Origin: Streptomyces diastatochromogenes
GTDB taxonomy: Bacteria > Actinomycetota > Actinomycetes > Streptomycetales > Streptomycetaceae
Length of the DNA: 64,000 nucleotides
Direction: 5' to 3'
Assembly (NCBI RefSeq): GCF_002242805.1
Contig: NZ_MCGQ01000038.1
Location: 186,001 to 250,000, forward strand
Both the position numbers and the translations under genes were made by a program. The notes beneath the pieces are model-generated. The model did not search any database and was not told where the DNA came from. It saw only the letters and a list, made by a program, of their open reading frames with translations. Below, piece after piece: positions 50,007-58,751 of this stretch. The first letter of the stretch is position 1, and every line of letters starts with the position of its first letter.

Positions 50007-50015
50007 GCGCTTTCC
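50002..50015. promoter_or_regulatory. LacI/cre-like palindrome between GH4 and GH38 genes
   Basis: AGTAAGCGCTTTCC overlaps the GH4 stop codon and matches 11 of 14 positions of the TGAAAGCGCTTTCA operator type bound by LacI-family regulators. It could add separate control to GH38-GH29, but the match may be fortuitous. Confidence 0.35.
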
Positions 50016-50038
50016 CTCCCCGCTTCCTGGAGACTTCC

Positions 50039-53000
50039 ATGCACGACGAACGCCGTCGGATCGAGGAGCGCGTAGAGCGCCTCCACAACCAGCGGATCAA
50101 GCCCGCGATCTACGCGGCCACCGTCCCCTTCGAGGTGGAGTCCTGGCAGGCCCCGGGGGAGCCGGTCTCCTTCGAGGAGGCCGCGGCCGCCCCGTACGAG
50201 CCCTTCGCGATGGGCACCCCGTGGGGACCGCCCTGGGGCACGACCTGGTTCCGGATGCGCGGCCGGGTGCCCGACGGGTTCGCGGGCCGGCGCGTCGAGG
50301 CCGTCATCGACCTCGGCTTCGTGGGCGACTGGCCCGGCAACCAGGCCGAGGCGCTGGTGCACCTGACGAACGGGACGCCGCTGAAGGCGGTCAACCCGCT
50401 CAACCAGTACGTGCCCATCGCCAACCCGGCGGCGGGCGGTGAGTCGGTGGACTACCTGGTCGAGGCGGCTTCCAACCCGGACATCCTCGCCAACGACTTC
50501 GCGGGCCCGACCCCGCTCGGCGATGTACTGACGGCGGGCGACCGTCCGCTGTACACGTTCCGGCGCGCCGACATCGCCGTCCTCGACGAGGAGGTCTGGC
50601 ACCTCGACCTCGACGTCCAGGTGCTGCGCGAACTGATGCTGGAGCTGGGCGAGCACGACCCGCGCCGGCACGAGATCATGCACGCCCTCGACCGGGCCAT
50701 GGACCTGCTCGACCTGGACGACATCTCCGGCTCGGCGGCCGCCGTGCGCGAGGCGCTGAAGCCGGCCCTGGCCAAGCCCGCGAACGCGAGCGCGCACCGC
50801 CTCTCCGGTGTCGGCCACGCCCACATCGACTCGGCCTGGCTGTGGCCGATCCGCGAGACCAAGCGCAAGACGTCCCGCACCTTCTCCAACGTGACCTCCC
50901 TGGCCGACGAGTACGAGGAGTTCGTCTTCGCCTGCTCCCAGGCCCAGCAGTACGAGTGGGTGCGCGACAACTACCCGCATGTGTGGGCCCGGATCCAGGA
51001 GTCCGTGAAGAAGGGCCAGTGGGCGCCGGTCGGCGGCATGTGGGTGGAGGCCGACGGCAACCTGCCCGGCGGCGAGGCCATCGCCCGCCAGCTCATCCAC
51101 GGCAAGCGGTTCTTCATCGAGCACTTCGGCATCGAGACCAAGGGCGTCTGGCTGCCCGACTCCTTCGGCTACACCGCCGCCTACCCGCAGCTCGCCAAGC
51201 TCGCCGGCAACGACTGGTTCCTCACCCAGAAGATCTCCTGGAACCAGACCAACAAGTTCCCCCACCACACCTTCTGGTGGGAGGGCATCGACGGCACCCG
51301 CATCTTCACCCACTTCCCGCCCATCGACACCTACAACGCCCGCTTCAGCGGCGAGGAGATGTCCCGCGCGGTCCGCAACTACAGCGAGAAGGGCGGCGCC
51401 ACGCGCTCGCTGGCGCCCTTCGGCTGGGGCGACGGCGGTGGCGGCCCCACCCGCGAGATCATGGAACGGGCCCGGCGGCTGAAGGACCTGGAGGGCTCCC
51501 CGAAGGTCGAGATCGAGCACCCCGACGCGTTCTTCGCGAAGGCCCGCGCCGAGTACCCCGACGCCCCGGTCTGGGTCGGCGAGCTGTACCTGGAGCTGCA
51601 CCGCGCCACCTACACCTCCCAGGCCCGCACCAAGCAGGGCAACCGGCGCAGCGAACACCGGCTGCGCGAGGCCGAGTTGTGGGCGACGACGGCCGCGCTG
51701 CACGCGCCGGGCTACACCTACCCGTACGAGAAGCTCGACCGCCTCTGGAAGACGGTCCTGCTGCACCAGTTCCACGACATCCTGCCCGGCTCGTCCATCG
51801 CCTGGGTGCACCGCGAGGCGGAGGCCGAATACGCCCGTGTGGCAGGGGAGTTGGAGGAGCTGACCGCCGAGGCGGTGGCCGCGCTCGGCGCCGGCGGGAC
51901 GCGCGCCTTCAACACCAGCCCGTACGACCGCGCCGAGGTCGTCCGCACCTCCGAGGGCGCACCGGCGTACGTGCGGGTGCCCGCCAACGGCAGCGCGCCC
52001 CTCGGGGACGCGGAGCCCGCGCAGCCGGTGACGGTCGGCGGCCGCGTCCTCGACAACGGTCTGGTCCGGGTACAGGTGGCGGAAGACGGAACACTGTCTT
52101 CTGTATACGATCTACGGGCGCATCGCGAAGTCCTCGCCGAGCCGGGCAACCTCCTCCGCCTCCACACCGACCTCCCCAACTACTGGGACGCCTGGGACAT
52201 CGACAAGCACTACCAGAACCGGTACACGGACCTCCTGGACGCCGACTCCGTCACCGTCGTCGAGGAGTCCCCGCTCGTCGGCGCGATCCGCGTCACGCGC
52301 TCCTTCGGCAAGGGTTCGACCATCACCCAGACGATCACCGTCCGCGCGGGCAGCCCCCGTATCGACATCGAGACGGACATCGACTGGCACGAGGCCGAGA
52401 AGATCCTCAAGGCCGCCTTCCCCGTGGACATCCGCGCCCCGCACTCCTCGGCCGAGATCCAGTTCGGCCACGTCCAGCGCCCCACCCACACCAACACCAG
52501 CTGGGAGGCGGCCCGTTTCGAGGTCTCCGGCCACCGCTGGGTGCACATCGCCGAGCCCGGCTACGGCGTCGCGGTCCTCAACGACTCGACGTACGGCCAC
52601 GACGTCTCCCGCACGGTCCGCGAGGACGGCGGTACGACGACCACGGTCCGCCTGAGCCTGGTGCGCGCCCCCCGCGTCCCGGACCCGGGCGCCGACCAGG
52701 GCCGGCACCGCTTCACCTACTCCCTGCTGCCCGGCGCGGACATCGCGGACGCGGTCGCCGAGGGCTACGCGCTGAACCTCCCGCTGCGGGTGGCCGAGGC
52801 GGCGGGCGCACCGGAGCCGGTGGTCTCGGTGGACGGCGAGGGCGTGACGGTCGAGGCGGTCAAGCTCGCCGACGACCGCTCCGGTGACGTCGTCGTACGG
52901 CTCTACGAGTCCCGGGGCGGCCGGGCGAGCGGTGTGCTGCGCACCGGATTCCCGCTCGCCGGCGCCCAGGTCACCGACCTGCTGGAGCGGCCGCTGGAGG

Positions 53001-53092
53001 ACGCGGCCGTGGCGGCCGACGGTGGCGTCGCCGTCGCGCTGCGGCCCTTCCAGATCCTGACCCTGCGGCTGCGGCGTGCCGAGGTGAGCTGA
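50039..53092 (+). CDS. GH38 alpha-mannosidase
   Basis: This 1017-residue zinc-dependent glycosidase cleaves alpha-mannosides. The zinc site begins at His260 and Asp264 in GVGHAHIDSAWLWPIRE. The nucleophile is Asp374 in VWLPDSFGYTAAYPQ. HQFHDILPGSSIAWVH supplies another zinc His region. The length and the C-terminal beta domains are those of bacterial class II alpha-mannosidases. There is no signal peptide, so it works on imported oligosaccharide. The ATG at 50039 has TGGAG upstream. The fucosidase gene follows after 3 bp. It is the clearest sign that the locus targets a mannose-rich glycan. Confidence 0.94.
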   Translation: MHDERRRIEERVERLHNQRIKPAIYAATVPFEVESWQAPGEPVSFEEAAAAPYEPFAMGTPWGPPWGTTWFRMRGRVPDGFAGRRVEAVIDLGFVGDWPGNQAEALVHLTNGTPLKAVNPLNQYVPIANPAAGGESVDYLVEAASNPDILANDFAGPTPLGDVLTAGDRPLYTFRRADIAVLDEEVWHLDLDVQVLRELMLELGEHDPRRHEIMHALDRAMDLLDLDDISGSAAAVREALKPALAKPANASAHRLSGVGHAHIDSAWLWPIRETKRKTSRTFSNVTSLADEYEEFVFACSQAQQYEWVRDNYPHVWARIQESVKKGQWAPVGGMWVEADGNLPGGEAIARQLIHGKRFFIEHFGIETKGVWLPDSFGYTAAYPQLAKLAGNDWFLTQKISWNQTNKFPHHTFWWEGIDGTRIFTHFPPIDTYNARFSGEEMSRAVRNYSEKGGATRSLAPFGWGDGGGGPTREIMERARRLKDLEGSPKVEIEHPDAFFAKARAEYPDAPVWVGELYLELHRATYTSQARTKQGNRRSEHRLREAELWATTAALHAPGYTYPYEKLDRLWKTVLLHQFHDILPGSSIAWVHREAEAEYARVAGELEELTAEAVAALGAGGTRAFNTSPYDRAEVVRTSEGAPAYVRVPANGSAPLGDAEPAQPVTVGGRVLDNGLVRVQVAEDGTLSSVYDLRAHREVLAEPGNLLRLHTDLPNYWDAWDIDKHYQNRYTDLLDADSVTVVEESPLVGAIRVTRSFGKGSTITQTITVRAGSPRIDIETDIDWHEAEKILKAAFPVDIRAPHSSAEIQFGHVQRPTHTNTSWEAARFEVSGHRWVHIAEPGYGVAVLNDSTYGHDVSRTVREDGGTTTTVRLSLVRAPRVPDPGADQGRHRFTYSLLPGADIADAVAEGYALNLPLRVAEAAGAPEPVVSVDGEGVTVEAVKLADDRSGDVVVRLYESRGGRASGVLRTGFPLAGAQVTDLLERPLEDAAVAADGGVAVALRPFQILTLRLRRAEVS

Positions 53093-53095
53093 CCC

Positions 53096-54346
53096 ATGGC
53101 CGTACAACCCTGGTTCACCGACGCCAAGTTGGGGATCTTCGTCCACTGGGGCATCTACGCCGTCGACGGCGTCCAGGAGTCCTGGTCGTTCTACGACGAC
53201 ATCGTGCCGTACGACCGCTACATGTCCCAGCGCGGCCGGTTCACGGCCGCGCGCTACCACCCGCGCGACTGGGCGGCCCTGTTCGCCCGCGCGGGCGCCC
53301 GGTACGCCGTGCTGACCAGCCGGCACCACGACGGCGTCGCCCTGTGGGACACGGAGTACGGCGACCTCAACTTGGGCCGCGACTTCGTCGGGCCGTACGC
53401 CGAGGCCCTGCGCGAACAGGGCCTCAAGGTCGGCCTCTACTACTCCCACTCCGACTGGAGCCACCCCGACTACGCCTCCACGCGCAGGCCGGGCCGCCCG
53501 CCGGAGCAGGAGGACAACCGGTACTCCGAGGTCGCGGCCGAGTTCGAGGACCTGGACGCCTGGGAGCGGTTCATCGCCTACCGGGACGGCCAGATCCGGG
53601 AGCTGGCCTCCCGCTACCGGCCCGACCTGATGTGGTTCGACGGCGAGTGGGACCGCAGCGAGGAGCAGTGGCGCATCCCCGAACTCGCCGCGCTGATCCG
53701 CTCGTACACGCCGGACGTCGTCTTCAACGCCCGCATGCTGAGCGAGGGCGACTACGCCACGCCCGAGCAGGGTGCCCCGGTGGTTCCGCCGGAGGGGCCC
53801 TGGGAGCTGTGCCTGACGGTCAACGACTCCTGGGGTTTCCAGCACCACGACCACAACCACAAGTCGGTCGACCAGCTGATCCGGTACTTCACGGAGACCA
53901 TCGGCGGCGGAGGCAACCTGCTCCTCGACGTCGGCCCGCGGGAGGACGGGACGATCCCGGCCGAGCAGGCCGAACGCCTCGAAGGGCTCGGCGACTGGAT
54001 CCGCAGGCACGCGGAGGCCGTGTACGGGACCGTGCGGGGGCTGCCCGCCGGGCACCACTACGGCCCGAGCACCCTGTCGGCGGACCGCCGCACCCTGTAC
54101 CTGGTCCTGTTCGACGCCCCGCGCGCCGAGATCAACGTACGCGGGCTGCTCGGCAAGGTGCGCCGGGTCAGTGTGCTCGGCACCGGCCGGGAGCTGGCCC
54201 ACCGGGTCACCGGCGGTCTGCACGAGACGCCCGGGGTGCTGTGGATCGAGCCGCCCGCCGGGGCCGACCTCGACCCGCACGCCACGGTGCTCGCGGTGGA
54301 ACTGGACGGTGAGCTGGAGCTCTACCGGGGGGCGGGCCGCTTCTGA
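53096..54346 (+). CDS. GH29 alpha-L-fucosidase
   Basis: This 416-residue retaining fucosidase lacks a signal peptide and is probably cytoplasmic. Family residues are present: FVHWGIYAVDG near the start, TSRHHDGVALWDTEY for substrate binding, and the nucleophile Asp182 in LMWFDGEWDR. NLLLDVGPREDGTIP is the conserved C-terminal barrel segment. The acid/base is not fixed in the family and I cannot name it. The gene is 3 bp after the GH38 gene and ends the plus-strand arm. Together with GH38 and GH2 it gives a fucose, mannose and galactose trimming set. Confidence 0.93.
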   Translation: MAVQPWFTDAKLGIFVHWGIYAVDGVQESWSFYDDIVPYDRYMSQRGRFTAARYHPRDWAALFARAGARYAVLTSRHHDGVALWDTEYGDLNLGRDFVGPYAEALREQGLKVGLYYSHSDWSHPDYASTRRPGRPPEQEDNRYSEVAAEFEDLDAWERFIAYRDGQIRELASRYRPDLMWFDGEWDRSEEQWRIPELAALIRSYTPDVVFNARMLSEGDYATPEQGAPVVPPEGPWELCLTVNDSWGFQHHDHNHKSVDQLIRYFTETIGGGGNLLLDVGPREDGTIPAEQAERLEGLGDWIRRHAEAVYGTVRGLPAGHHYGPSTLSADRRTLYLVLFDAPRAEINVRGLLGKVRRVSVLGTGRELAHRVTGGLHETPGVLWIEPPAGADLDPHATVLAVELDGELELYRGAGRF

Positions 54347-54436
54347 CGGCGGTGCACCTGCTTGCGCCCCGGGAGATGTGCATCGGGTCGGCCGGTCGCT
54401 CCCCGTGACCGCGACCGACCGACCCGATCCCCCGTA

Positions 54437-54478
54437 CCCCCGTTGGTGCTTCCCCCGTCGGTGCTTCCCCCGTTGTTC
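54437..54478. repeat. 15-bp tandem repeat (2.8 copies)
   Basis: CCCCCGTTGGTGCTT (54437-54451) and CCCCCGTCGGTGCTT (54452-54466) are followed by a truncated CCCCCGTTGTTC. The repeats sit in the convergent, gene-free interval between the fucosidase and chitinase genes and have no evident function. Confidence 0.6.
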
Positions 54479-54541
54479 CCCCGTGTTCCCCGTTCCTGAT
54501 AGTGAGAGCGGCCGGGCCGCCCCCTGATACACCCCGGGCGG

Positions 54542-54576
54542 AAAAAAATCCCCCCGGCCCGGGAGCCGGGGGGATT
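54542..54576 (-). terminator. Intrinsic terminator of the chitinase gene
   Basis: A perfect 12-bp stem (54547-54558 with 54565-54576) with a 6-nt loop is followed on the minus strand by seven T residues. This classical Rho-independent form is less usual in Streptomyces. It lies 22 bp after the GH18 stop codon. Confidence 0.9.
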
Positions 54577-54597
54577 CCGGTCGTACCGGGGCCGTGC

Positions 54598-56286
54598 TCA
54601 GCCGGTGAACCCGGCCGTGATCGAGGTGAACTGCCAGGTGTTCTGGCTGATGCCGGAGCAGTTGCTCACCACGCCACCGCCGGGGCAGGGGCGGTCGCGG
54701 TTGACGGCCCAGTAGGCGAGCCGGGCGATGTGGTGCGAGTTCGCCCAGTCGCGGATCTGGGTCCAGATCGCCGGCGTGGTGTTCTCCTGCTGGTCGGACA
54801 GGCCGTTCATGCCGGAGATGCCGATGTGGGAGTAGGCGGTCGCGTCGTCCCAGCCGAAGGTCGACTTGAGCTTGGCCTTCAGGCCCTCGGCCGCGTTGAC
54901 GGTGTTGCCGTACATGTCGGAGCCGCCGCCGAAGTCGAACGGCATGATGGTGAAGACGTCGATGTTGGCGCCGAGCGACTGTGCCTGCTCGATGAGCCGG
55001 TTGCCGTAGTAGGTCGGGCCGGTGGTCGAGGTGCCGAAGGTGACGATGGTCTTCAGGCCGGGGTTGTTGGCCTTGACCGTCTTCAGGGCGGTGAGGATCT
55101 TCGCCTGGACGGCCTCGTTCTCGAACTCGTCCGTGTTCTCGATGTCCATGTCGATCGCCTTGAGCGAGTAGGCGTCGATCACCTTCTGCAGGGCCCCGGC
55201 CAGCGCGCTCGACGAGGAGCAGTTGGCGCCCAGCTTGCTGCCCTGCCAGCCGCCGAACGACGGGACGATGTCACCGCCCGCCGAGCGGATCTGGTTGATG
55301 GCGGTCTGGTCGACACCGCCGGTCAGCGCCCGGCTGCCGTCCCAGGCGGGGGTGCAGCCGCCCGAGTCCAGCACGAACGCCATCGTGAACCACTTGATGC
55401 CGGTCGCGCTCATCACCGTGCTCGGGCTCGGCGGATCGCCCCAGCCCTCGTACAGGTACGGCGCCGCCTGCTTGAATCCGGTGCCGCCGCCGCTGCCCGC
55501 GTCCGTGGTGACGGAGACGGAGTTGGAGGCCGCCGACACGTTCCCGGCCGCGTCCCGTGCCTTCACGCTGAAGGTGTACGACGTGCTCGGCGACAGCCCG
55601 CTGACCGTGGCGGACGTACCGGAGACGCTGAGGACCTGGCTCGATCCGCTGTAGATGTCGTACGCCGTCACGCCCACGTTGTCCGAGGAGGCGTTCCACC
55701 GGAGCGACACGCTCGACGAGGTCTTGCCGGTCGAGGTGAGCCCGCTGGGCGCGGTCGGCGCCTGGGTGTCCCCGCCGCCTCCGCCGCCGCCCGGGCCGTC
55801 CAGGCTGATGTCGTCGGCGTAGTACGTGCCCTGCGCGTACCAGCCGTGCACATAGATGGTGGCGCTGGTCTGCGAGGCGCCGGTGGTGAAGGAGACGCTG
55901 AGCTGGCTGTACGCGGACGGGGACGTCGTCCAGGTGGAGGCGCCGCCGTTGACGCCGAGGTAGACGTACGAGCCGCGGACCCAGCCGCTGAGGGAGTACG
56001 TCGTGTTCGGCTGGACCGCGACCGTCTGGCTGCACTGCGCGTTGTCGCTCGACGTCACCGCGCCCTGCAGGGCCTTGGATCCGCCGTGCACGGGGGAGGA
56101 GACGACCGAACCGAGGTTGCCGGTGCAGGTCCAGGGGGAGAGGCTGCCCGACTCGAAGCCGGGGTTGGTGAGGATGTTCGCGGCTTGAGCGGTGCCGGGG
56201 AGGGCGATGGCTCCGCCGAGCGCGAGGGCGGCGGTGCCGAGGAGGGCGAGAAACCGGCGTCTGGGACGCCCGAGTATGTGGCGCAC
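54598..56286 (-). CDS. Secreted GH18 chitinase with N-terminal carbohydrate-binding and FnIII domains
   Basis: This 562-residue exported chitinase degrades chitin. The signal peptide runs to about residue 36 (ALPGTAQAA). A CBM-like jelly roll (about 37-165, starting NILTNPGFESGSLSPW) is followed by a poly-Gly linker, an FnIII domain (about 176-262) and the GH18 barrel (about 272-562). The catalytic motif IDMDIEN places Asp379, Asp381 and Glu383, the acid/base being Glu383. SFGGWQG and WFTMAFVLDSGGCTPAWDG are typical of the Streptomyces ChiA/ChiB class. The GTG at 56286 has GGGAGA upstream and fits the signal. DasR-like operators precede it, so chitosaccharide induction is likely. Confidence 0.94.
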   Translation of the reverse strand: MRHILGRPRRRFLALLGTAALALGGAIALPGTAQAANILTNPGFESGSLSPWTCTGNLGSVVSSPVHGGSKALQGAVTSSDNAQCSQTVAVQPNTTYSLSGWVRGSYVYLGVNGGASTWTTSPSAYSQLSVSFTTGASQTSATIYVHGWYAQGTYYADDISLDGPGGGGGGGDTQAPTAPSGLTSTGKTSSSVSLRWNASSDNVGVTAYDIYSGSSQVLSVSGTSATVSGLSPSTSYTFSVKARDAAGNVSAASNSVSVTTDAGSGGGTGFKQAAPYLYEGWGDPPSPSTVMSATGIKWFTMAFVLDSGGCTPAWDGSRALTGGVDQTAINQIRSAGGDIVPSFGGWQGSKLGANCSSSSALAGALQKVIDAYSLKAIDMDIENTDEFENEAVQAKILTALKTVKANNPGLKTIVTFGTSTTGPTYYGNRLIEQAQSLGANIDVFTIMPFDFGGGSDMYGNTVNAAEGLKAKLKSTFGWDDATAYSHIGISGMNGLSDQQENTTPAIWTQIRDWANSHHIARLAYWAVNRDRPCPGGGVVSNCSGISQNTWQFTSITAGFTG

Positions 56287-56351
56287 GCGATCTCCCTGTG
56301 GGGAATGGGGTGTTCGGGAGTGCAGGGGAGTGCGAAGGTGCGCCAACCAAG

Positions 56352-56406
56352 TTGGTATGGACCAATCCGGGTGTCAAGAGGATGAGCCCGAATTGGTCCA
56401 GACCGG
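56352..56406 (-). promoter_or_regulatory. Chitinase promoter with two DasR-like (dre) sites
   Basis: TTGGTATGGACCAA (56352-56365) and TTGGTCCAGACCGG (56393-56406) resemble the TGGTCTAGACCA element bound by DasR and shared by Streptomyces chitinase promoters. Between them, TTGACA on the minus strand (56377-56372) is a consensus -35 box. Paired repeats flanking the -35 box are the known chi-promoter layout. Confidence 0.8.
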
Positions 56407-56420
56407 TGTGGGGGTTGTGG

Positions 56421-57554
56421 CTATGCGGGGGCGGTGGCGGGGGTGCCGGCCCCCGTGGTGACGTCGTGAGCGGGCGCCGGCACGGCCGGCAGCAGAACGT
56501 CCGGCTCCTCGACCCGCTGCTGGGGCAGGGTCACCGGCCGCAACGGCCGCGGCCCCGACACCACCGTGTAGTCCTGTCCGAGGAACGGCGGCTCCACCGC
56601 ACCCGGGTCTTCGCCGAGGGCCAACTGCACCGCGGCCCAGGGCGCGTTCACCCCACAGAGCGACAGCTGGTGCAGCCCGCCCGCGGGCCGCGTGTTGACG
56701 TCCAGCAGCACCGGGCGGTCGCCCAGCATCCGGAACTGGATGTTGGACAGGTAGTGCAGCCCGAAGCCCTCCGCGATCAGCCGGGCCGGCTCCAGCCACT
56801 GCTCGTGCAGCGTGAAGCCCCGGCGGCGGCCGTTCTTGGTACGGCCCACGGACAGCCGGAGGCGGTTGTCCGGCCCGGTCAGGCAGTCGACGGACACCTC
56901 CGGCTGCTCCAGGCGCGGCATCACCAGCCAGTCCACCGTCTCCTCGGCCCGCTCCAGCGCCTCGACGACCAGATCCAGCTGGACGTACGGGCCCGGGAAG
57001 CCGTTGAGGTGCATGAGTGAGAAGGGGGCGCGCGTGATCATACGGAAGCCGACCCCGCCCGCGCCGGCGGCCGGCTTGAAGCACGCCCGGTGCCCGGCCG
57101 CCTCCAACTCCTCGACAGCAGCGACGAGTTCGTCGGCCGTACGCACCCGCCACCACGGCGGCACCGGCACGCCGACCGAGCGGACCGCCTCGTACGCGGT
57201 CGCCTTGTCCTCGAACACGGCCACCGCCTCGGGGGTCGGCGCCAGCAGCGCCGTACCCACCGCCGCGAACTCGGCCCGGTGCGCCACGATCGCCGTCTGG
57301 TGCAGCCGCGGCACGAACACGTCGATGCCGCGCCGTGCGCACTGGTCGAGGGCGTACTCGACGTACGCGGCCGGGGACAGGCCCTCCGGCTCCAGGTCGG
57401 CGGTGTCGGCGGCGGCCAGCACGGGGGAGTCGGCATCCCCGTGCGTGGCATGGATCTCGACCGCCCGGTCGCTGGGATTTCTCCGCAGCTGATCCATGAA
57501 GAACACGTTCTCCGCGTACGTGCGGTTGAGCCAGACGCGTACGCGAGAGAGCAT
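56421..57554 (-). CDS. ATP-grasp domain protein
   Basis: This 377-residue cytoplasmic ligase-like protein has an ATP-grasp fold. The N-terminal substrate domain (to about 115) is followed by FEDKATAYEAVRSVGVPVPP, then the nucleotide-binding strand CFKPAAGAGGVGFRMITRAP with its Gly-rich loop, WLVMPRLEQPEVSVDCL, and the metal-binding VLLDVNTRPAGGLHQ, with Asp and Asn as ligands. Such enzymes join a carboxylate to an amine or thiol through an acyl phosphate. The substrates are unknown, and no peptide or cofactor genes adjoin. The last ~25 residues are Pro/Ala-rich and probably disordered. It is a monocistronic gene upstream of the chitinase promoter. Confidence 0.83.
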   Translation of the reverse strand: MLSRVRVWLNRTYAENVFFMDQLRRNPSDRAVEIHATHGDADSPVLAAADTADLEPEGLSPAAYVEYALDQCARRGIDVFVPRLHQTAIVAHRAEFAAVGTALLAPTPEAVAVFEDKATAYEAVRSVGVPVPPWWRVRTADELVAAVEELEAAGHRACFKPAAGAGGVGFRMITRAPFSLMHLNGFPGPYVQLDLVVEALERAEETVDWLVMPRLEQPEVSVDCLTGPDNRLRLSVGRTKNGRRRGFTLHEQWLEPARLIAEGFGLHYLSNIQFRMLGDRPVLLDVNTRPAGGLHQLSLCGVNAPWAAVQLALGEDPGAVEPPFLGQDYTVVSGPRPLRPVTLPQQRVEEPDVLLPAVPAPAHDVTTGAGTPATAPA

Positions 57555-57694
57555 GCAGGCCGCCTTTCAGGGTTTTCGGGCAGGGCTCAGCGGCCCGTGC
57601 CCGGGCAGGAGGAAGGAAGGGACACCAAACAACCCTGTGCGAAGGGGAATTAAGGGTGTTGGCGTTGGGGCGATCATACGGCTTTCAAGAGCCC

Positions 57695-57709
57695 GCGCGT
57701 GCAACGCGC
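57695..57709. promoter_or_regulatory. Inverted repeat GCGCGT-GCA-ACGCGC in the ATP-grasp/phosphoesterase gap
   Basis: A 6+3+6 palindrome lies in the 291-bp interval between the divergent ATP-grasp and metallophosphoesterase genes, in a locally AT-richer stretch. It may be an operator. I see nothing else in this interval. Confidence 0.4.
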
Positions 57710-57845
57710 ATGTTACGGATTTCCCGGGGTTGTCCAGGGCCGTCCGGAGCCGGCCAGGGGCGCCCGGCCGGCGCGGGTTCCCCTTGTCCCCGGGCCGGTG
57801 CATGTGTTGTCGTGGTGCGGACAGGATGATCGGAAGGGGTACGGG

Positions 57846-58751
57846 GTGGAGTCGACGGCCGGGGCCGGACAGCTACTGGCCATCAGTGACCTGCACATCT
57901 CCTATCCGGAGAACCGCGCGCTCGTCGAGCGCATGCGGCCCGGGACGGACGACGACTGGCTGATCGTCGCCGGGGACATCGCGGAGACCGTGGAGGACAT
58001 CCGCTGGACCCTCGCCACCCTCGCGGACCGCTTCAGCAAGGTCCTGTGGGCGCCCGGCAACCACGACCTGTGGACCCATCCGAGGGACACCGTCACCCTG
58101 CGCGGCGTCGCCCGTTACGAGCACCTCGTCGCCCTGTGCCGGGAACTGGGCGTGACCACGCCCGAGGACCCGTACCCGGTCTGGCGCGGCCCGGGCGGAC
58201 CGGTCGTCGTCGCCCCGCTGTTCCTGCTGTACGACTACTCCTTCCTGCCTGACGGCTGCGCCACCAAGGCGGAGGGCCTGGCCTACGCGGAGAGCACCGG
58301 CATCGTCTGCAACGACGAGTACCTGCTCCACCCGGACCCCTACCCGACCCGCGAGGACTGGTGCCGGGCCCGCGTCGCCGAGACCGAGCGCAGACTCGCC
58401 GAGCTGCCGGCGGACCTGCCCACCGTCCTCGCGAACCACTATCCGCTCGACCGGCACCCGATGGACGTGCTCTGGCACCCGGAGTTCGCCATGTGGTGCG
58501 GCACCGCCCTCACCGCCGACTGGCACCGCCGGTTCCGGGTCGAGACGATGGTCTACGGACATCTGCACATCCCGCGGACGACCTGGCACGAGGGCGTCCG
58601 CTTCGAAGAGGTGTCCGTCGGATACCCACGTGAATGGCGCAAGCGCTCGGTACCCCCGGGGAAGCCGCGCCGCATTCTGCCGATGGAGGTCGGACCCGGT
58701 GATCGAGGAGCTGCTCCCGGAGTCGGTGGTGGCCGTGGAAGCGTTCGGTGA
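57846..58751 (+). CDS. Cytoplasmic metallophosphoesterase (calcineurin-like)
   Basis: This 301-residue binuclear metallophosphoesterase has all five metal-binding blocks: AISDLHISY, IVAGDIAETV, LWAPGNHDLW, VLANHYPL and VYGHLHIPR. No signal peptide is present. It probably hydrolyses phosphomonoesters or diesters; the substrate is unknown. The GTG at 57846 has GGAAGG upstream. The last 53 bp overlap the start of the phosphopantetheinyl transferase gene in another frame. This link could mean phosphopantetheine-related chemistry, such as release from carrier proteins or recycling, which is speculation. Confidence 0.88.
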   Translation: MESTAGAGQLLAISDLHISYPENRALVERMRPGTDDDWLIVAGDIAETVEDIRWTLATLADRFSKVLWAPGNHDLWTHPRDTVTLRGVARYEHLVALCRELGVTTPEDPYPVWRGPGGPVVVAPLFLLYDYSFLPDGCATKAEGLAYAESTGIVCNDEYLLHPDPYPTREDWCRARVAETERRLAELPADLPTVLANHYPLDRHPMDVLWHPEFAMWCGTALTADWHRRFRVETMVYGHLHIPRTTWHEGVRFEEVSVGYPREWRKRSVPPGKPRRILPMEVGPGDRGAAPGVGGGRGSVR

